Program-made: the position numbers and the translations under genes
Assembly (NCBI RefSeq): GCF_963667045.1
Contig: NZ_OY762934.1
Coordinates: forward strand, 936,510-1,000,509
Source of the DNA: an uncultured Cohaesibacter sp.
GTDB lineage: Bacteria > Pseudomonadota > Alphaproteobacteria > Rhizobiales > Cohaesibacteraceae
Reading direction: 5' to 3'
DNA: 64,000 nt
Shown here: positions 44,332 to 53,329 of the stretch, in pieces
Position numbering within the stretch: position 1 is the stretch's first letter
Layout: each line of letters starts with the position of its first letter
Notes under the pieces: generated by a model
Seen by the model: the letters and a program-made list of their open reading frames with translations, nothing else
Databases searched by the model: none
What the model was told of the DNA's origin: nothing

Positions 44332-44742
44332 CTAGTAGGTCATCATCGGAGGCAATTCCTTGGCCTGCGCTACCCAGTCTTCCACATTGCTCTGAGCCGG
44401 AACCTGACGCACAAGCTTCTTCTCGGCGTTGGCGTCCCGCATGGCGACGGTCAGGTTGGCAGCGTTACGGTTGCGCAGTTCCTTGACGGTATCAACACCA
44501 GCCACTTCCAGAAGCTCGGAATATTCCTCGCCAACACCCTTGATGCGCATCAGATCGGCCATATTGGCCCATTTCAGAATGCGGGCATGATCGATACCCG
44601 TCTTTTCTTCCAGCTCCTTGCGGCCTGCAGGATCCTTGGCTTTTTCGAGATAGCTTTTCGTATTGGTGATGCCGACCTCCTTGAGCTTTGCTGCATAGGT
44701 TGGTCCGATACCTTCAATTTTCGCGATTGGATAAGAAGTCAT
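44332..44742 (-). CDS. DUF4332 domain-containing protein
   Basis: A 136-residue protein with two helix-hairpin-helix-like repeats: PIAKIEGIGPTYAAKLKEVG near the start and LMRIKGVGEEYSELLEVAGV in the middle, the pattern of DUF4332. Such repeats usually bind DNA non-specifically, though the family has no assigned function. The start at 44742 is set by GGAGG 6 bases upstream; the frame is open further to 44847. The gene is single. Confidence 0.88.
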   Translation of the reverse strand: MTSYPIAKIEGIGPTYAAKLKEVGITNTKSYLEKAKDPAGRKELEEKTGIDHARILKWANMADLMRIKGVGEEYSELLEVAGVDTVKELRNRNAANLTVAMRDANAEKKLVRQVPAQSNVEDWVAQAKELPPMMTY

Positions 44743-44898
44743 GTTTTGCCTCCACATAATTCTTGTAAGTGATTGAGCCTTTGTCCCCCGACAAACGCGC
44801 ACATAAATCCGGGAAAGATCGGTTGCGAGCATAGGGCGTAACCACACACAATAGAGTGTAGTAAAAAGGCAATGTTCGCAACGATTGCTTTAGTGCAG

Positions 44899-45300
44899 TC
44901 ACAAGATCTGGCTGAGGGCCGGAACAGAATTGACCACATCATCCACAAGACTCTCGTCTGCATTTTCTTTCGCAACGGAAATGAGTTCTGTGGCAACTGT
45001 CTGAACTTCACCCATGCTGAGGCCTTCGCTGGTCAACTGGTTAAGGGCCGCCATGGCACCGCCGATACCGCCCATGCCCCCCATCGCGCCCATCAGGCCA
45101 CCGAGCAATCCGCCGCCACTGTTGCCAGCTTCGGCTGCCTGATCCATAAGACCTTGTGCGCCCAGGGCACTCACCAGCATGTTCATCTTGTCTTCCGGTG
45201 CTTCCTTGGCCAGAAAATTGAGAATGATCTTGACGGCTGTCGTGGCCAGATCCTCAGAAATGCCCGCAGCCGATGCAATCCGCGCAATGATTTGTTCCAT
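44899..45300 (-). CDS. DUF2267-like conserved hypothetical protein
   Basis: A 133-residue protein. The ATG at 45300 has GGGAG 6 bases upstream; the frame is open to 45363. It has an N-terminal helical segment (EQIIARIASAAGISEDLATT, AVKIILNFLAKEAPEDKMNM), a Gly/Met-rich centre (GGGLLGGLMGAMGGMGGIGG), and a C-terminal helical segment (VQTVATELISVAKENADESL, VDDVVNSVPALSQIL). The pattern resembles DUF2267-annotated proteins with a glycine hinge. The function is unknown. Confidence 0.65.
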   Translation of the reverse strand: MEQIIARIASAAGISEDLATTAVKIILNFLAKEAPEDKMNMLVSALGAQGLMDQAAEAGNSGGGLLGGLMGAMGGMGGIGGAMAALNQLTSEGLSMGEVQTVATELISVAKENADESLVDDVVNSVPALSQIL

Positions 45301-45663
45301 AATGGTCTCCCGAATAAAGCGTGTTGGCCTTGTAATGCGTTTGGATAGTGTCATAGCAGGCAAGAGCTGGAAAAAGCTATCCCGGATATCGCCTCCCTTG
45401 CCCGGCTTGCATGACAGGCTGAAAAGCTTCGATAATTGTCGCTATTTCAGCCTATCCGGTTGCAGCCTTCCACCATCCAACGTAAAAAGAAGCCGGAAGG
45501 CCGGATCCAGATTGCGCAAGAGAATTATAGGTTTGCACATGAACCTTTGGTGAATGTGAATGGATCCTGCCTTATCGGGGCGCGGCTATTGCAATTTGAT
45601 CAATCCGTCCGGCTTTTGGCAGCGAGCCTTGCCTGACGAGGGAAAACAGGATCCGGGGGCATC
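45301..45663. other. Divergent promoter region
   Basis: About 360 bases between the DUF2267-like gene (minus) and the HerA-like ATPase gene (plus). I see no gene, strong repeat or recognisable operator. Confidence 0.35.
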
Positions 45664-47253
45664 ATGTTACAAGACGGGAAAATCTATCTCGGCACGTCTT
45701 TTCTAACCGACAAAGACGGCGCACAGTCCAGTCAGGGGGAATATCTTGACCTTGCACTGGCCAACCGGCATGGCCTGATCACCGGCGCAACAGGAACCGG
45801 CAAGACCGTTTCGCTGCAAATCCTCACCGAGGGCTTCTCCAATGCCGGGGTGCCGGTGTTCTGTGCCGATGTCAAAGGCGATCTTTCCGGTTTGGCTGCA
45901 GAAGGGGAGCCGAAGGACTTCCTGTTCAAACGCGCCGAACAGATCGGCCTTGGCGATGACTATTGCTTTGCCGCCGTGCCGACCATTTTCTGGGATCTGT
46001 TCGGTGAACAGGGCCACCCGGTACGGACGACAATCAGCGACATGGGACCGCTTTTGCTGTCGCGCCTGCTCGGGCTCAATGACACGCAGGAAGGCATTCT
46101 CAATATTGCCTTCAAGCTGGCCGATGACGAGGGATTGCTGCTGCTCGATCTCAAGGATCTGCGCGCACTTCTGGTGAACATGGAAGAGCGGCGCAAGGAG
46201 CTGTCTGCCGCCTATGGCAATATTTCCACCACCTCGATCGGCGCAATCCAGCGCGATCTGCTGGTGCTTGAGCAACAGGGCGCCGACCAGTTCTTCGGCG
46301 AGACGGCGCTCGATATCCTCGACATGATGCGCACCACCCGCGACGGCCGCGGCGTCGTGTCCATTCTGGCCGCCGACAAGCTGATGCAGTCCCCTCGCCT
46401 TTATGCAACCTTCCTTTTGTGGCTGCTTTCCGAACTGTTCGAGGAATTGCCGGAAGTGGGCGACAGGGACAAGCCGCGGCTCGTCTTCTTCTTTGATGAG
46501 GCTCACCTGCTTTTCGAAGATGCCCCCAAGATCCTCGTGGACAAGGTGGAACAGGTCGTCAAACTCATCCGCTCCAAGGGCGTGGGCGTCTATTTCGTCA
46601 CGCAGAATCCGCTTGATGTCCCTGACGACGTGCTGTCCCAGCTGGGCAACCGGGTGCAACATGCCTTGCGCGCTTATACCCCTAGGGACCAGAAAGCCGT
46701 CAAGGTGGCAGCGGACACCTTCCGGCCCAATCCGGGGCTTGATACCCGTCAGGTCATCATGGAACTGGGGGTTGGCGAAGCGCTGGTCTCCACGCTGATG
46801 AAAAAGGGCGTGCCCTCCATGGTGCAGCGGACTCTCATCCGGCCACCAAGTTCGCGCATCGGGCCGCTGTCGGTTGCCGAGCGCGAGGCCATCATCAACG
46901 CGAGCCCGATCCTTGGCGTTTATGACAAGGTTGTCGACCGGGAAAGTGCCTATGAAGTGCTACTCAAACGGGCGGCAGACAAGGCAAGGCGGGAAGAGAT
47001 GCAGAGGCAAGAAGAGGATCGCCAGCGTGAGACAGCGGGCCGCATGAAAAAGGGCCGTACCGGCTTTACCCTGCCCGATTTCGACCGCGATGACCGCCCG
47101 ACCACCAAGGCACGGCGCAGTACCGGCAAGCGCCGGTCGAACAGGCAGACGGTGGCAGAAGCAGCCCTCAAATCAGCCGCCCGTTCCGTTGCCTCTTCGC
47201 TTGGGCGAGCACTGGTTCGCGGCATTCTTGGCAGCCTCAAAAGCGGTCGCTAG
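45664..47253 (+). CDS. HerA-like helicase/ATPase, DUF853 (YjgR) family
   Basis: A 529-residue P-loop ATPase. Walker A is GATGTGKT at residues 41-48; Walker B is [34 protein letters not shown] and [20 protein letters not shown] are typical of YjgR/DUF853 proteins. The last 90 residues are a basic, Arg-rich tail ([13 protein letters not shown]) likely to be disordered and DNA-binding. HerA proteins pump or translocate DNA, but the role of the YjgR branch is unknown. No nuclease partner (NurA) or phage-defence gene is adjacent, so I do not call it a defence system. The start has a G-rich site (ATCCGGGGGC) just upstream. Confidence 0.92.
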   Translation: MLQDGKIYLGTSFLTDKDGAQSSQGEYLDLALANRHGLITGATGTGKTVSLQILTEGFSNAGVPVFCADVKGDLSGLAAEGEPKDFLFKRAEQIGLGDDYCFAAVPTIFWDLFGEQGHPVRTTISDMGPLLLSRLLGLNDTQEGILNIAFKLADDEGLLLLDLKDLRALLVNMEERRKELSAAYGNISTTSIGAIQRDLLVLEQQGADQFFGETALDILDMMRTTRDGRGVVSILAADKLMQSPRLYATFLLWLLSELFEELPEVGDRDKPRLVFFFDEAHLLFEDAPKILVDKVEQVVKLIRSKGVGVYFVTQNPLDVPDDVLSQLGNRVQHALRAYTPRDQKAVKVAADTFRPNPGLDTRQVIMELGVGEALVSTLMKKGVPSMVQRTLIRPPSSRIGPLSVAEREAIINASPILGVYDKVVDRESAYEVLLKRAADKARREEMQRQEEDRQRETAGRMKKGRTGFTLPDFDRDDRPTTKARRSTGKRRSNRQTVAEAALKSAARSVASSLGRALVRGILGSLKSGR

Positions 47254-47339
47254 AAAGATTATTCTTTTGGCGCAAGTCTTCGTTAACCCCCACTTATGCA
47301 AATACTTGAATTTTTAGGGATCGCAAGGGATTGTTAGTG

Positions 47340-47373
47340 AAATTGGGCCATTCCTTGAGGAGTGGCCCAATTT
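47340..47373. repeat. 16-bp inverted repeat after the HerA-like gene
   Basis: AAATTGGGCCATTCCT (47340-47355) and AGGAGTGGCCCAATTT (47358-47373) pair at 15 of 16 positions, the odd pair being a G-U wobble in RNA, with loop TG. GTTCG follows, so there is no U-tract. It lies about 90 bases after the HerA stop and 95 before the pseudo-receiver gene: terminator, leader hairpin or operator. Confidence 0.5.
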
Positions 47374-47465
47374 GTTCGACCATGAAGACGAAGGGCCAAA
47401 GGCAACACTTGCAGGCGCGGACAATTGGGGATTCGCAGACTGCACAACAAACAAGAAAAGAATAA

Positions 47466-48377
47466 GTGAGGCCAGCATTGTCGCGCCGCTTGATACCAGT
47501 AAAAAACCTGTCTGTCATGATCCTTGCTCCAAGACGCCACGACCGTCAGCTATGGGCAAACCTGCTCAAGAATTGTGACATCGAGCACCCGCTTTCCATG
47601 TCAGACATAGAACAGGCCACGTCGATTGTCGGCGCGGGCCAGATCGACGTCGTGTTCGTTGATGAAAGCTATGGCCCTCACGATATTGCCAACATCCTCA
47701 TTCCCGCCCGCCAGGTCGAATTTTCCGGTGGGCGTGGCGTGTGTCTCATTCTCTGTTCAAAGAAGGCCACCGCGCAAGATGTACTGAATGCACGCAAGCT
47801 CGGCTTTGCATCGCTGGTGATCCTACCTGCGTCAATCGATACCGTGCGTAAACATCTGGAACTCGCCGCCCGCTATATCCCGCTTTCTGACGAAGAACTG
47901 GGTTGGTCGAAACTGAAGGTCAAGGCCTTGCAAGAGGAACGGGCGGAAGCCAAACGCAAGCTTGCCCAGTCGGCAGCAGGTCAGAATGGCAACAGTACAG
48001 CGCTTCCGTCAGAGCAGGCCAGAGCTACCCCTTCCCGGTCAGCACCAACCACCATTGTCGGCGACATCAATGCGCCTGACCCATCGACTGACCGCAGCGA
48101 TGAGCGTGGGCAACCGCGTGCCACAAATATTCCTTCCAGTGCCGGCACTGGTGTTGCGGCAGCCTCGGCCCGGGATGGTACCGCCGGTCATTCGCCTTCT
48201 TCGGCCGGGATCCCGTCGGACCCCGGATCTTTCGAGCCACAGAAGGCAAAAGGGTCCGACACTCCGCTTCTGTTGCCTCGCAGCAGCCGCAGCTCTAACA
48301 TCGATGAAGACATGCCATCTTTGATAGCTCCGGGACGGTCCGGGCGCTCGGCAGAGGAAGACGTCGTCTTCGTCTGA
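47466..48377 (+). CDS. Pseudo-receiver protein with disordered tail
   Basis: About 303 residues from a GTG at 47466; the ATG at 47517 would cut the first beta strand. Residues 14-135 look like a CheY-type receiver: NLSVMILAPRRHDRQLW, QIDVVFVDESYGPHD with Asp66 at the phospho-site, and GFASLVILPASIDTV. The acidic pocket after strand 1 is missing and the conserved Lys before Pro is Leu120, so normal phospho-switching is unlikely. A coiled segment (LKVKALQEERAEAKRKLAQ) and 130 disordered Ser/Pro/Ala-rich residues follow. The protein ends GRSAEEDVVFV, resembling the end of the double-receiver protein at 54.6 kb. Confidence 0.65.
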   Translation: MRPALSRRLIPVKNLSVMILAPRRHDRQLWANLLKNCDIEHPLSMSDIEQATSIVGAGQIDVVFVDESYGPHDIANILIPARQVEFSGGRGVCLILCSKKATAQDVLNARKLGFASLVILPASIDTVRKHLELAARYIPLSDEELGWSKLKVKALQEERAEAKRKLAQSAAGQNGNSTALPSEQARATPSRSAPTTIVGDINAPDPSTDRSDERGQPRATNIPSSAGTGVAAASARDGTAGHSPSSAGIPSDPGSFEPQKAKGSDTPLLLPRSSRSSNIDEDMPSLIAPGRSGRSAEEDVVFV

Positions 48378-48556
48378 GTGCCTCCCGACTTGTTTCAAAG
48401 CCCCCCGAAAGCTCCTGCCCCTTTCTCGATCAGATAGGGGGAACATATGTGAAAGTTCCCCCGGCAAGGCTGGCGTCCCATGGCTGAAGCTGATAGCGTC
48501 TGGCCATCAGCATGGTGCATCGGCGCATGCTTCTTCCGATCCGACAAGGGTATTTC

Positions 48557-49948
48557 ATGACAAAGCTTGATTCTGTTCTGGCGCAAATCGACGCCAACTT
48601 CGACGATTCCCTCAAACGTCTTTTCACATTCGTTGGGTTCAAATCCGTTTCCACCGACCCCGCCTACAAGGACGAGTGCAAGAAAGCCGCCGAGTGGCTT
48701 GCCAATGAGCTGAACGGGATCGGGATCGACGCGAAGGCGCATGAAACCATTGGCCATCCGATGGTCATGGGCCATGACAGCGACACATCTGAAAAACCCG
48801 GCCCGAATGTCCTGTTCTACGGGCACTATGACGTGCAGCCCGTCGATCCGTTGGAGCTGTGGGACGCCGACCCCTTCACAGCCAAGATTTTCGAAAAGGA
48901 TGGCGTGAAAATGATCTTCGGTCGCGGCTCTTCCGACGACAAGGGTCAGGTGCTGACCTTCGTTGAAGCCTGCCGCGCCTACAAGGAAGTGCATGGCGCG
49001 CTGCCGATCAATGTCTCCATTCTGGTGGAAGGCGAGGAAGAGAGCGCTTCGCCAAGCCTGTTGCCTTTCCTCAACAAGCACAAGGAAGAGCTGTCGAAGG
49101 ATCTTGCCTTGGTCTGCGACACCACCATGTGGGATGCAGAAACCCCGGCCATCACCACCATGCTGCGCGGCCTGATGGCGCAGGAAGTCATCATCACGGC
49201 GGCCAATCGCGATCTGCACTCCGGTGCCTACGGCGGCCCGGCTGCCAACCCGGTGCGGATTCTTGCCAAGGTGCTGGCAGCCATCCATGACGACAATGGC
49301 CGCGTGACCATTCCGGGCTTTTATGATGGCGTCGAAGAACTGACACCAGAGATGAAGGCCCAGTGGGATGCCCTGCCCTATGATGCGGAAGGATTCCTTG
49401 CTGAGGTTGGCCTTTCCATCCCGGCCGGGGAAACCGGCTACAGCGTCTACGAACAGCTTAACGCTCGTCCGACCTGTGAGTTCAACGGCATCATCGGCGG
49501 TTATACCGGCGAAGGTTTCAAGACCGTCATCGCGGCCAAGGCCTCTGTCAAGATCTCCTGCCGTCTGGTCGGCAAGCAGGATCCGGAAGCCATCCGCACC
49601 AACATGCAGGCCTTCATCCGGGCGCGCGTTCCGGCGGACTGCACGGTTGAATTCATTGATCATGGTGGCGCGCCCGGCCACAGCCTTTCGCCAGACTTCC
49701 CGCCGCTCAAGAAAGGCGCTCAGGCACTCAAGGACGAATGGGGCAAGGAAACCATTCTCTCCGGCATGGGCGGTTCCATTCCCATCGTTGGCGAGTTCAA
49801 GGAAATCCTTGGCATGGATTCGATGATGATCGGCTACGCTCTGGAGAATGACAACATCCATTCGCCGAACGAAAAATACAATCTGGAGAGCTACCACCGG
49901 GGCATCCGTTCCTGGGCGCGGGTTCTGGCGGCCCTTGCCGAGGAATAG
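48557..49948 (+). CDS. M20 family metallopeptidase (dipeptidase)
   Basis: A 463-residue cytoplasmic zinc peptidase of the M20/M25/M40 family. The ATG at 48557 has AAGGG 6 bases upstream and matches the family start. Zinc-site motifs are FYGHYDVQPVDP (His and the catalytic-loop Asp), FGRGSSDDKGQV (bridging Asp), and ILVEGEEESASPSL (general base Glu and ligand Glu). The lid domain contains NRDLHSGAYGGPAANPVRIL, and the last ligand is in LENDNIHSPNEKYNLESYHR. It most resembles CNDP-like dipeptidases. The substrate is not predictable. A terminator follows. Confidence 0.95.
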   Translation: MTKLDSVLAQIDANFDDSLKRLFTFVGFKSVSTDPAYKDECKKAAEWLANELNGIGIDAKAHETIGHPMVMGHDSDTSEKPGPNVLFYGHYDVQPVDPLELWDADPFTAKIFEKDGVKMIFGRGSSDDKGQVLTFVEACRAYKEVHGALPINVSILVEGEEESASPSLLPFLNKHKEELSKDLALVCDTTMWDAETPAITTMLRGLMAQEVIITAANRDLHSGAYGGPAANPVRILAKVLAAIHDDNGRVTIPGFYDGVEELTPEMKAQWDALPYDAEGFLAEVGLSIPAGETGYSVYEQLNARPTCEFNGIIGGYTGEGFKTVIAAKASVKISCRLVGKQDPEAIRTNMQAFIRARVPADCTVEFIDHGGAPGHSLSPDFPPLKKGAQALKDEWGKETILSGMGGSIPIVGEFKEILGMDSMMIGYALENDNIHSPNEKYNLESYHRGIRSWARVLAALAEE

Positions 49949-50408
49949 GCGATCATCGTCGCCCAATATCTGACAGCTTGTCTGGCCGAATCCGCAAGGG
50001 TTCGGCCACTTGCATTTTTGTGCGGGAAGACTGCCTGGCCTCCTGCCCGGACCATGCTCTTGCCTCACTTAGGCCCTTTTGTCGGTTTAGCATTCGGCTT
50101 CGTTCCGGCGTGGGAAAGCCATCATCCTCTCAAGCCCTTGAGTGAAGATGTGGGAGCGACTAAATCGCTGCTTTTAAGCTGGAAAACCCGACCAAAGCTG
50201 CCGGTTAGACGATTTGGTCAAAGATATACACTTTTGCCACCATATCTTAGGTGTTAGGCTTCGCCACAATCGGGAGGGGTAAAGGTTATTTGGGAGCACT
50301 GACTGGCCTTGCCATCCGAATCTGCTATGCATGCTTGTTGTTGATCTATCAATCATCTGTCGAGCGCGATCAGCAGCGCTTGTTACTCTGTCTACATCGG
50401 TTTATTTG
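49949..50408. other. Intergenic region after the M20 gene
   Basis: About 460 bases. The left part holds the M20 terminator. The rest precedes the DUF1131 lipoprotein gene; I see no gene or strong repeat there. Confidence 0.4.
49983..50020 (+). terminator. Terminator of the M20 gene
   Basis: TGGCCGAA (49983-49990) and TTCGGCCA (50001-50008) pair around a 10-base loop, followed by CTTGCATTTTTG. Confidence 0.7.
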
Positions 50409-51002
50409 ATGCACACCAATTTGCTTAAGTCCGTTTTGCGTTTTCTTCCGGGTCTTGTCGTTCTCGCCACTGTTGCAGGATGCAGTGTGCCCATGGGGTC
50501 GCTTGCGGATTCCAACGGCGCTCCGCCGCCAAGAGCCGTTCTGACCATCACCGACGCTGGGGTCAGCGGTCTGACACCCGAGACGGGATATGGCCCGAAG
50601 GCCATCGGAGCAGCCTTGCCGGGCTTCACCATCGAAACCATCCAGACAGCGGGTGAAAACGACACCCAGTGGACTTATGCGGCCTTCCGTGACGGCTTGC
50701 AAATGGTGCAGATTTTCAAGGGAACCGGCGGCAAGATCGGCGTGGTCCATGGCGTTGGTGATGCCGTGGCCGGACCGAACGGCGAGCGGCTGGGCATGAC
50801 CTTTGCGCAAGTTCGCTTGCCACGCCGTGCCTGTCGAGTTGGCAAGAATCTCTGGCGAGGCATGGCCATCTGCAAGGCGGCCAACACCGAGAAGGTTTCG
50901 CTCGTCTTTGCCATTTCAGAGTACCGTGGGCCGTTTGACCAGCTGCCTTCGCCCTCCGAGCTGCAACAGGCAACACTGCAAAGAATTCTCTGGACGCCGT
51001 GA
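50409..51002 (+). CDS. DUF1131 family lipoprotein (YfeY-like)
   Basis: A 197-residue lipoprotein. The ATG at 50409 opens a signal (MHTNLLKSVLRFLPGLVVLA) ending at a lipobox with Cys25 (TVAGC). The mature part follows the DUF1131 pattern of E. coli YfeY: VLTITDAGVSGLTPETGYGP near the start, AIGAALPGFTIETIQ next, and ISEYRGPFDQLPSPSELQQA then RILW at the end. YfeY is an envelope lipoprotein under sigma-E control in E. coli; its function is unknown. No Asp follows the acylated Cys, so outer-membrane sorting is plausible. The start lacks a strong ribosome-binding site. Confidence 0.72.
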   Translation: MHTNLLKSVLRFLPGLVVLATVAGCSVPMGSLADSNGAPPPRAVLTITDAGVSGLTPETGYGPKAIGAALPGFTIETIQTAGENDTQWTYAAFRDGLQMVQIFKGTGGKIGVVHGVGDAVAGPNGERLGMTFAQVRLPRRACRVGKNLWRGMAICKAANTEKVSLVFAISEYRGPFDQLPSPSELQQATLQRILWTP

Positions 51003-51148
51003 GCCGTTTCAAGTCATTGTTTTGTTGCCTGTAACGGGCGAACTCGTTCAGGACCACATGACGATGCGCGAGTCCGCGGTTGTAACGATCGGGGATGACC
51101 TTGAGGGTTCCCACCTTCACTCTGTGATTTGTTAGAAGAGTATCCGAA

Positions 51149-53062
51149 ATGACAATGCAAACTGGCAGGCCTCGCCTCATTTGCCTTGAAAACAGCAACA
51201 GGATCAGCCGCTCGGCCAAGCGGTTGCTCATTCTGACGTCTGTCTGTCTTGTCGCTTCGGATGCCTTTTCCCAGCAGATTCTGACGCAGGGTACCCCTAT
51301 TGCCAACGTTCCGGTGATCTTCAGCCCTTCGGGCAATGCCGGTACGATACCGCTCAACAGCTTTGGCAACACGACACCCTGGCTGTTGAATTCCGACATT
51401 CATGCGACTCCGGCCCAGATCAAGGTTACGGGATCAGCCACACCAGCCACGATCGTTGCCTCTGGAGCCCCGAGCGAAGACAGCAAGCCAAGCGCGGTCG
51501 AAATCATCGTCCCCGGCGCGACGAGCATGCCGCCTTCGATGACAAGCCCTCTCTTGCCCAACGTCCCTTCCTCGCTCAGTGAGGACAAGGTGAAGGTGCC
51601 GGCCCAGACCGGTACACCGACCATTGGCGCGCCCGTTGCGTTGCCCGCCCCGACGGCCATCCCAGACACCCCGGTCTCGGTTCCAGAGACGCCCGCGACC
51701 AATCCGCAACCTGCGGCACCCAAGAATGCTGCCCTTGAAGGCAAGGCTGCCTCCGATCTTGAAGAGAGTGCCCGATCCGGGCCAGCCCTTCGCAAGAGTT
51801 TCTCGGCGCTCTTCACCCAGCAGCGGCCGTTCCTGCTCTATTCGCAGGATGCCTCCATTACCTATCTGATGCCGAATGCTCTGGTGGATCATCCCAAGCT
51901 GAGCCGCTATTTGCGCGACATCCTCGAAGACCGCGCTCTGCAACAGTGGCAGGCCCAACGGCAGACCCCGCAGGCAGCGGCAGCAGCTACCGCTTCGGTC
52001 CCGACAGCCGCAACACCGGCGACAGAGGCCGCCGCGCCATCGGCAAGTGCCCCATCGACGGAAAAGGCAGCCGCAGCGTCAGAACCCGATCGCATTGCCC
52101 TCACGGATCCCGATCTGCTTGAGGAACGTCCTGCGCTTGTCATAACGGGACGGGTGGAAGATCGCTTCTATTCCCCGACCTTCACATCTCTCTATCTTGA
52201 AGAGATCAAGAGCGTCGACGGTCAGAAGCGCCCGACCCAGATCCTGAGTTTCAACTTCGACAACACGACGGACAGCGCGTTCGGCCTGCAGGATCTGTTC
52301 CTTGCCAAGGACGAGAAGGAACTGGCAGGAACGATTGAGCTGATCGACGCCTATATCCAGACCGATATCGTAAGGCAGAAATCCATCCGCCTTGGCACAC
52401 TGGTGCGCCCGGATCAGGACGCCTGGCTCAAGGACCTCAAGCCAAGTCTGGCGCTGTTGCAGAATTTCACGCTGGTGCCTTCGCGCGAGACCAGCAAGAT
52501 CGCCGGGCTGTCGTTCCATTTCAACCCCGGTCTGCTGGGCGCTGAAGCGGATGGGCAGTATGATGTCTATGTCCCCGCAGCCATTTTCAGCGCAGCCCTG
52601 TCGCCCCGGTTTGCCGAACACTTTGGCGGCGAGGCTCTGCGGGTCAGCCGCCACAATGCCAAGGGCTTCTCAACCGCCAGTGTCAATGTCGAAGGCCTGC
52701 GGTCCGGTGATGAACTTGGCGGCGACATGCTGATCGAAGGCGAAGTTCCGGGCAACTGGTGCAACGGCTTCCATATCACGCTGTCCGACAGGGAAAACAG
52801 CCAGATCATCACAGAGGGTGTGGTCAAACTGCTACCTGATCTGCCAACCTATGGCCTTGCCAGCAACATGATGCGCTTCCGGGCGGAGCTGTCTGTTTCG
52901 GGGGACGGAGAAAAACCGGGCTCTCTGGTGTTTGAACCCTATGCGGTGGAAGTAAAGGACAATCACGTGCTGCTGCAAAAGAACAGTGCCTGCGATCCTT
53001 CGAAGCCCATCTCCATGCCAGACCCCTTGCGGGACCTGATCACCATTGATGTAAACTACTGA
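51149..53062 (+). CDS. Large exported protein with Pro/Ala-rich linkers and DUF3298-like region
   Basis: A 637-residue protein with a long basic N-terminus and signal (KRLLILTSVCLVASDAFSQQ). Residues about 100-200 are Pro/Ala/Thr-rich; 220-260 look folded (FTQQRPFLLYSQDASITYLM); 265-310 are Ala-rich; 320 to the end are folded. Within the last part, SVDGQKRPTQILSFNFDNTT and IRLGTLVRPDQDAWLKDLKP, then FTLVPSRETSKIAGLSFHFN and YDVYVPAAIFSAALSPRF resemble the DUF3298 (RsiV-type) region. DMLIEGEVPGNWCNGFHITL resembles a Gmad2-type beta domain. These are pattern-based guesses. It follows the DUF1131 lipoprotein gene by 146 bases on the same strand. Confidence 0.6.
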   Translation: MTMQTGRPRLICLENSNRISRSAKRLLILTSVCLVASDAFSQQILTQGTPIANVPVIFSPSGNAGTIPLNSFGNTTPWLLNSDIHATPAQIKVTGSATPATIVASGAPSEDSKPSAVEIIVPGATSMPPSMTSPLLPNVPSSLSEDKVKVPAQTGTPTIGAPVALPAPTAIPDTPVSVPETPATNPQPAAPKNAALEGKAASDLEESARSGPALRKSFSALFTQQRPFLLYSQDASITYLMPNALVDHPKLSRYLRDILEDRALQQWQAQRQTPQAAAAATASVPTAATPATEAAAPSASAPSTEKAAAASEPDRIALTDPDLLEERPALVITGRVEDRFYSPTFTSLYLEEIKSVDGQKRPTQILSFNFDNTTDSAFGLQDLFLAKDEKELAGTIELIDAYIQTDIVRQKSIRLGTLVRPDQDAWLKDLKPSLALLQNFTLVPSRETSKIAGLSFHFNPGLLGAEADGQYDVYVPAAIFSAALSPRFAEHFGGEALRVSRHNAKGFSTASVNVEGLRSGDELGGDMLIEGEVPGNWCNGFHITLSDRENSQIITEGVVKLLPDLPTYGLASNMMRFRAELSVSGDGEKPGSLVFEPYAVEVKDNHVLLQKNSACDPSKPISMPDPLRDLITIDVNY

Positions 53063-53329
53063 CAAAGGACGGGCTGCGACATGCGACACGACCCTTTCAA
53101 GGTTTCGGCCATAAGCTCGTTTTAGGTACTTCCCCTTCCCTTTTGGGGACACATCGGAAATCAACAGCCCATTTTGGCAAGCAGACAAAGAGCCTTCAGT
53201 GCGCTAGGCATGGTTCCGGTCTTGTCCCCGCGCGACTCGCGTGGCAAAAAGGGCCTCTGAATTCTGTCCGTTTGAACCATCAAAACCTGATAAGAGATCG
53301 CCCAAGCCTCTGGGCGAAGGAAAGACGTT

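Noticed and set aside
45664-48377. HerA-like ATPase plus neighbour as an anti-phage defence system
   Set aside because: Known HerA defence systems pair it with a nuclease, Sir2 or DUF4297 protein. Here the partner is a pseudo-receiver, and the ATPase is the common YjgR/DUF853 type found in many chromosomes.
48395-50068. A 557-codon minus-strand open frame over the M20 peptidase gene
   Set aside because: The plus strand encodes a peptidase with all metal-site motifs intact. The antisense product matches nothing and extends past the gene only by chance.
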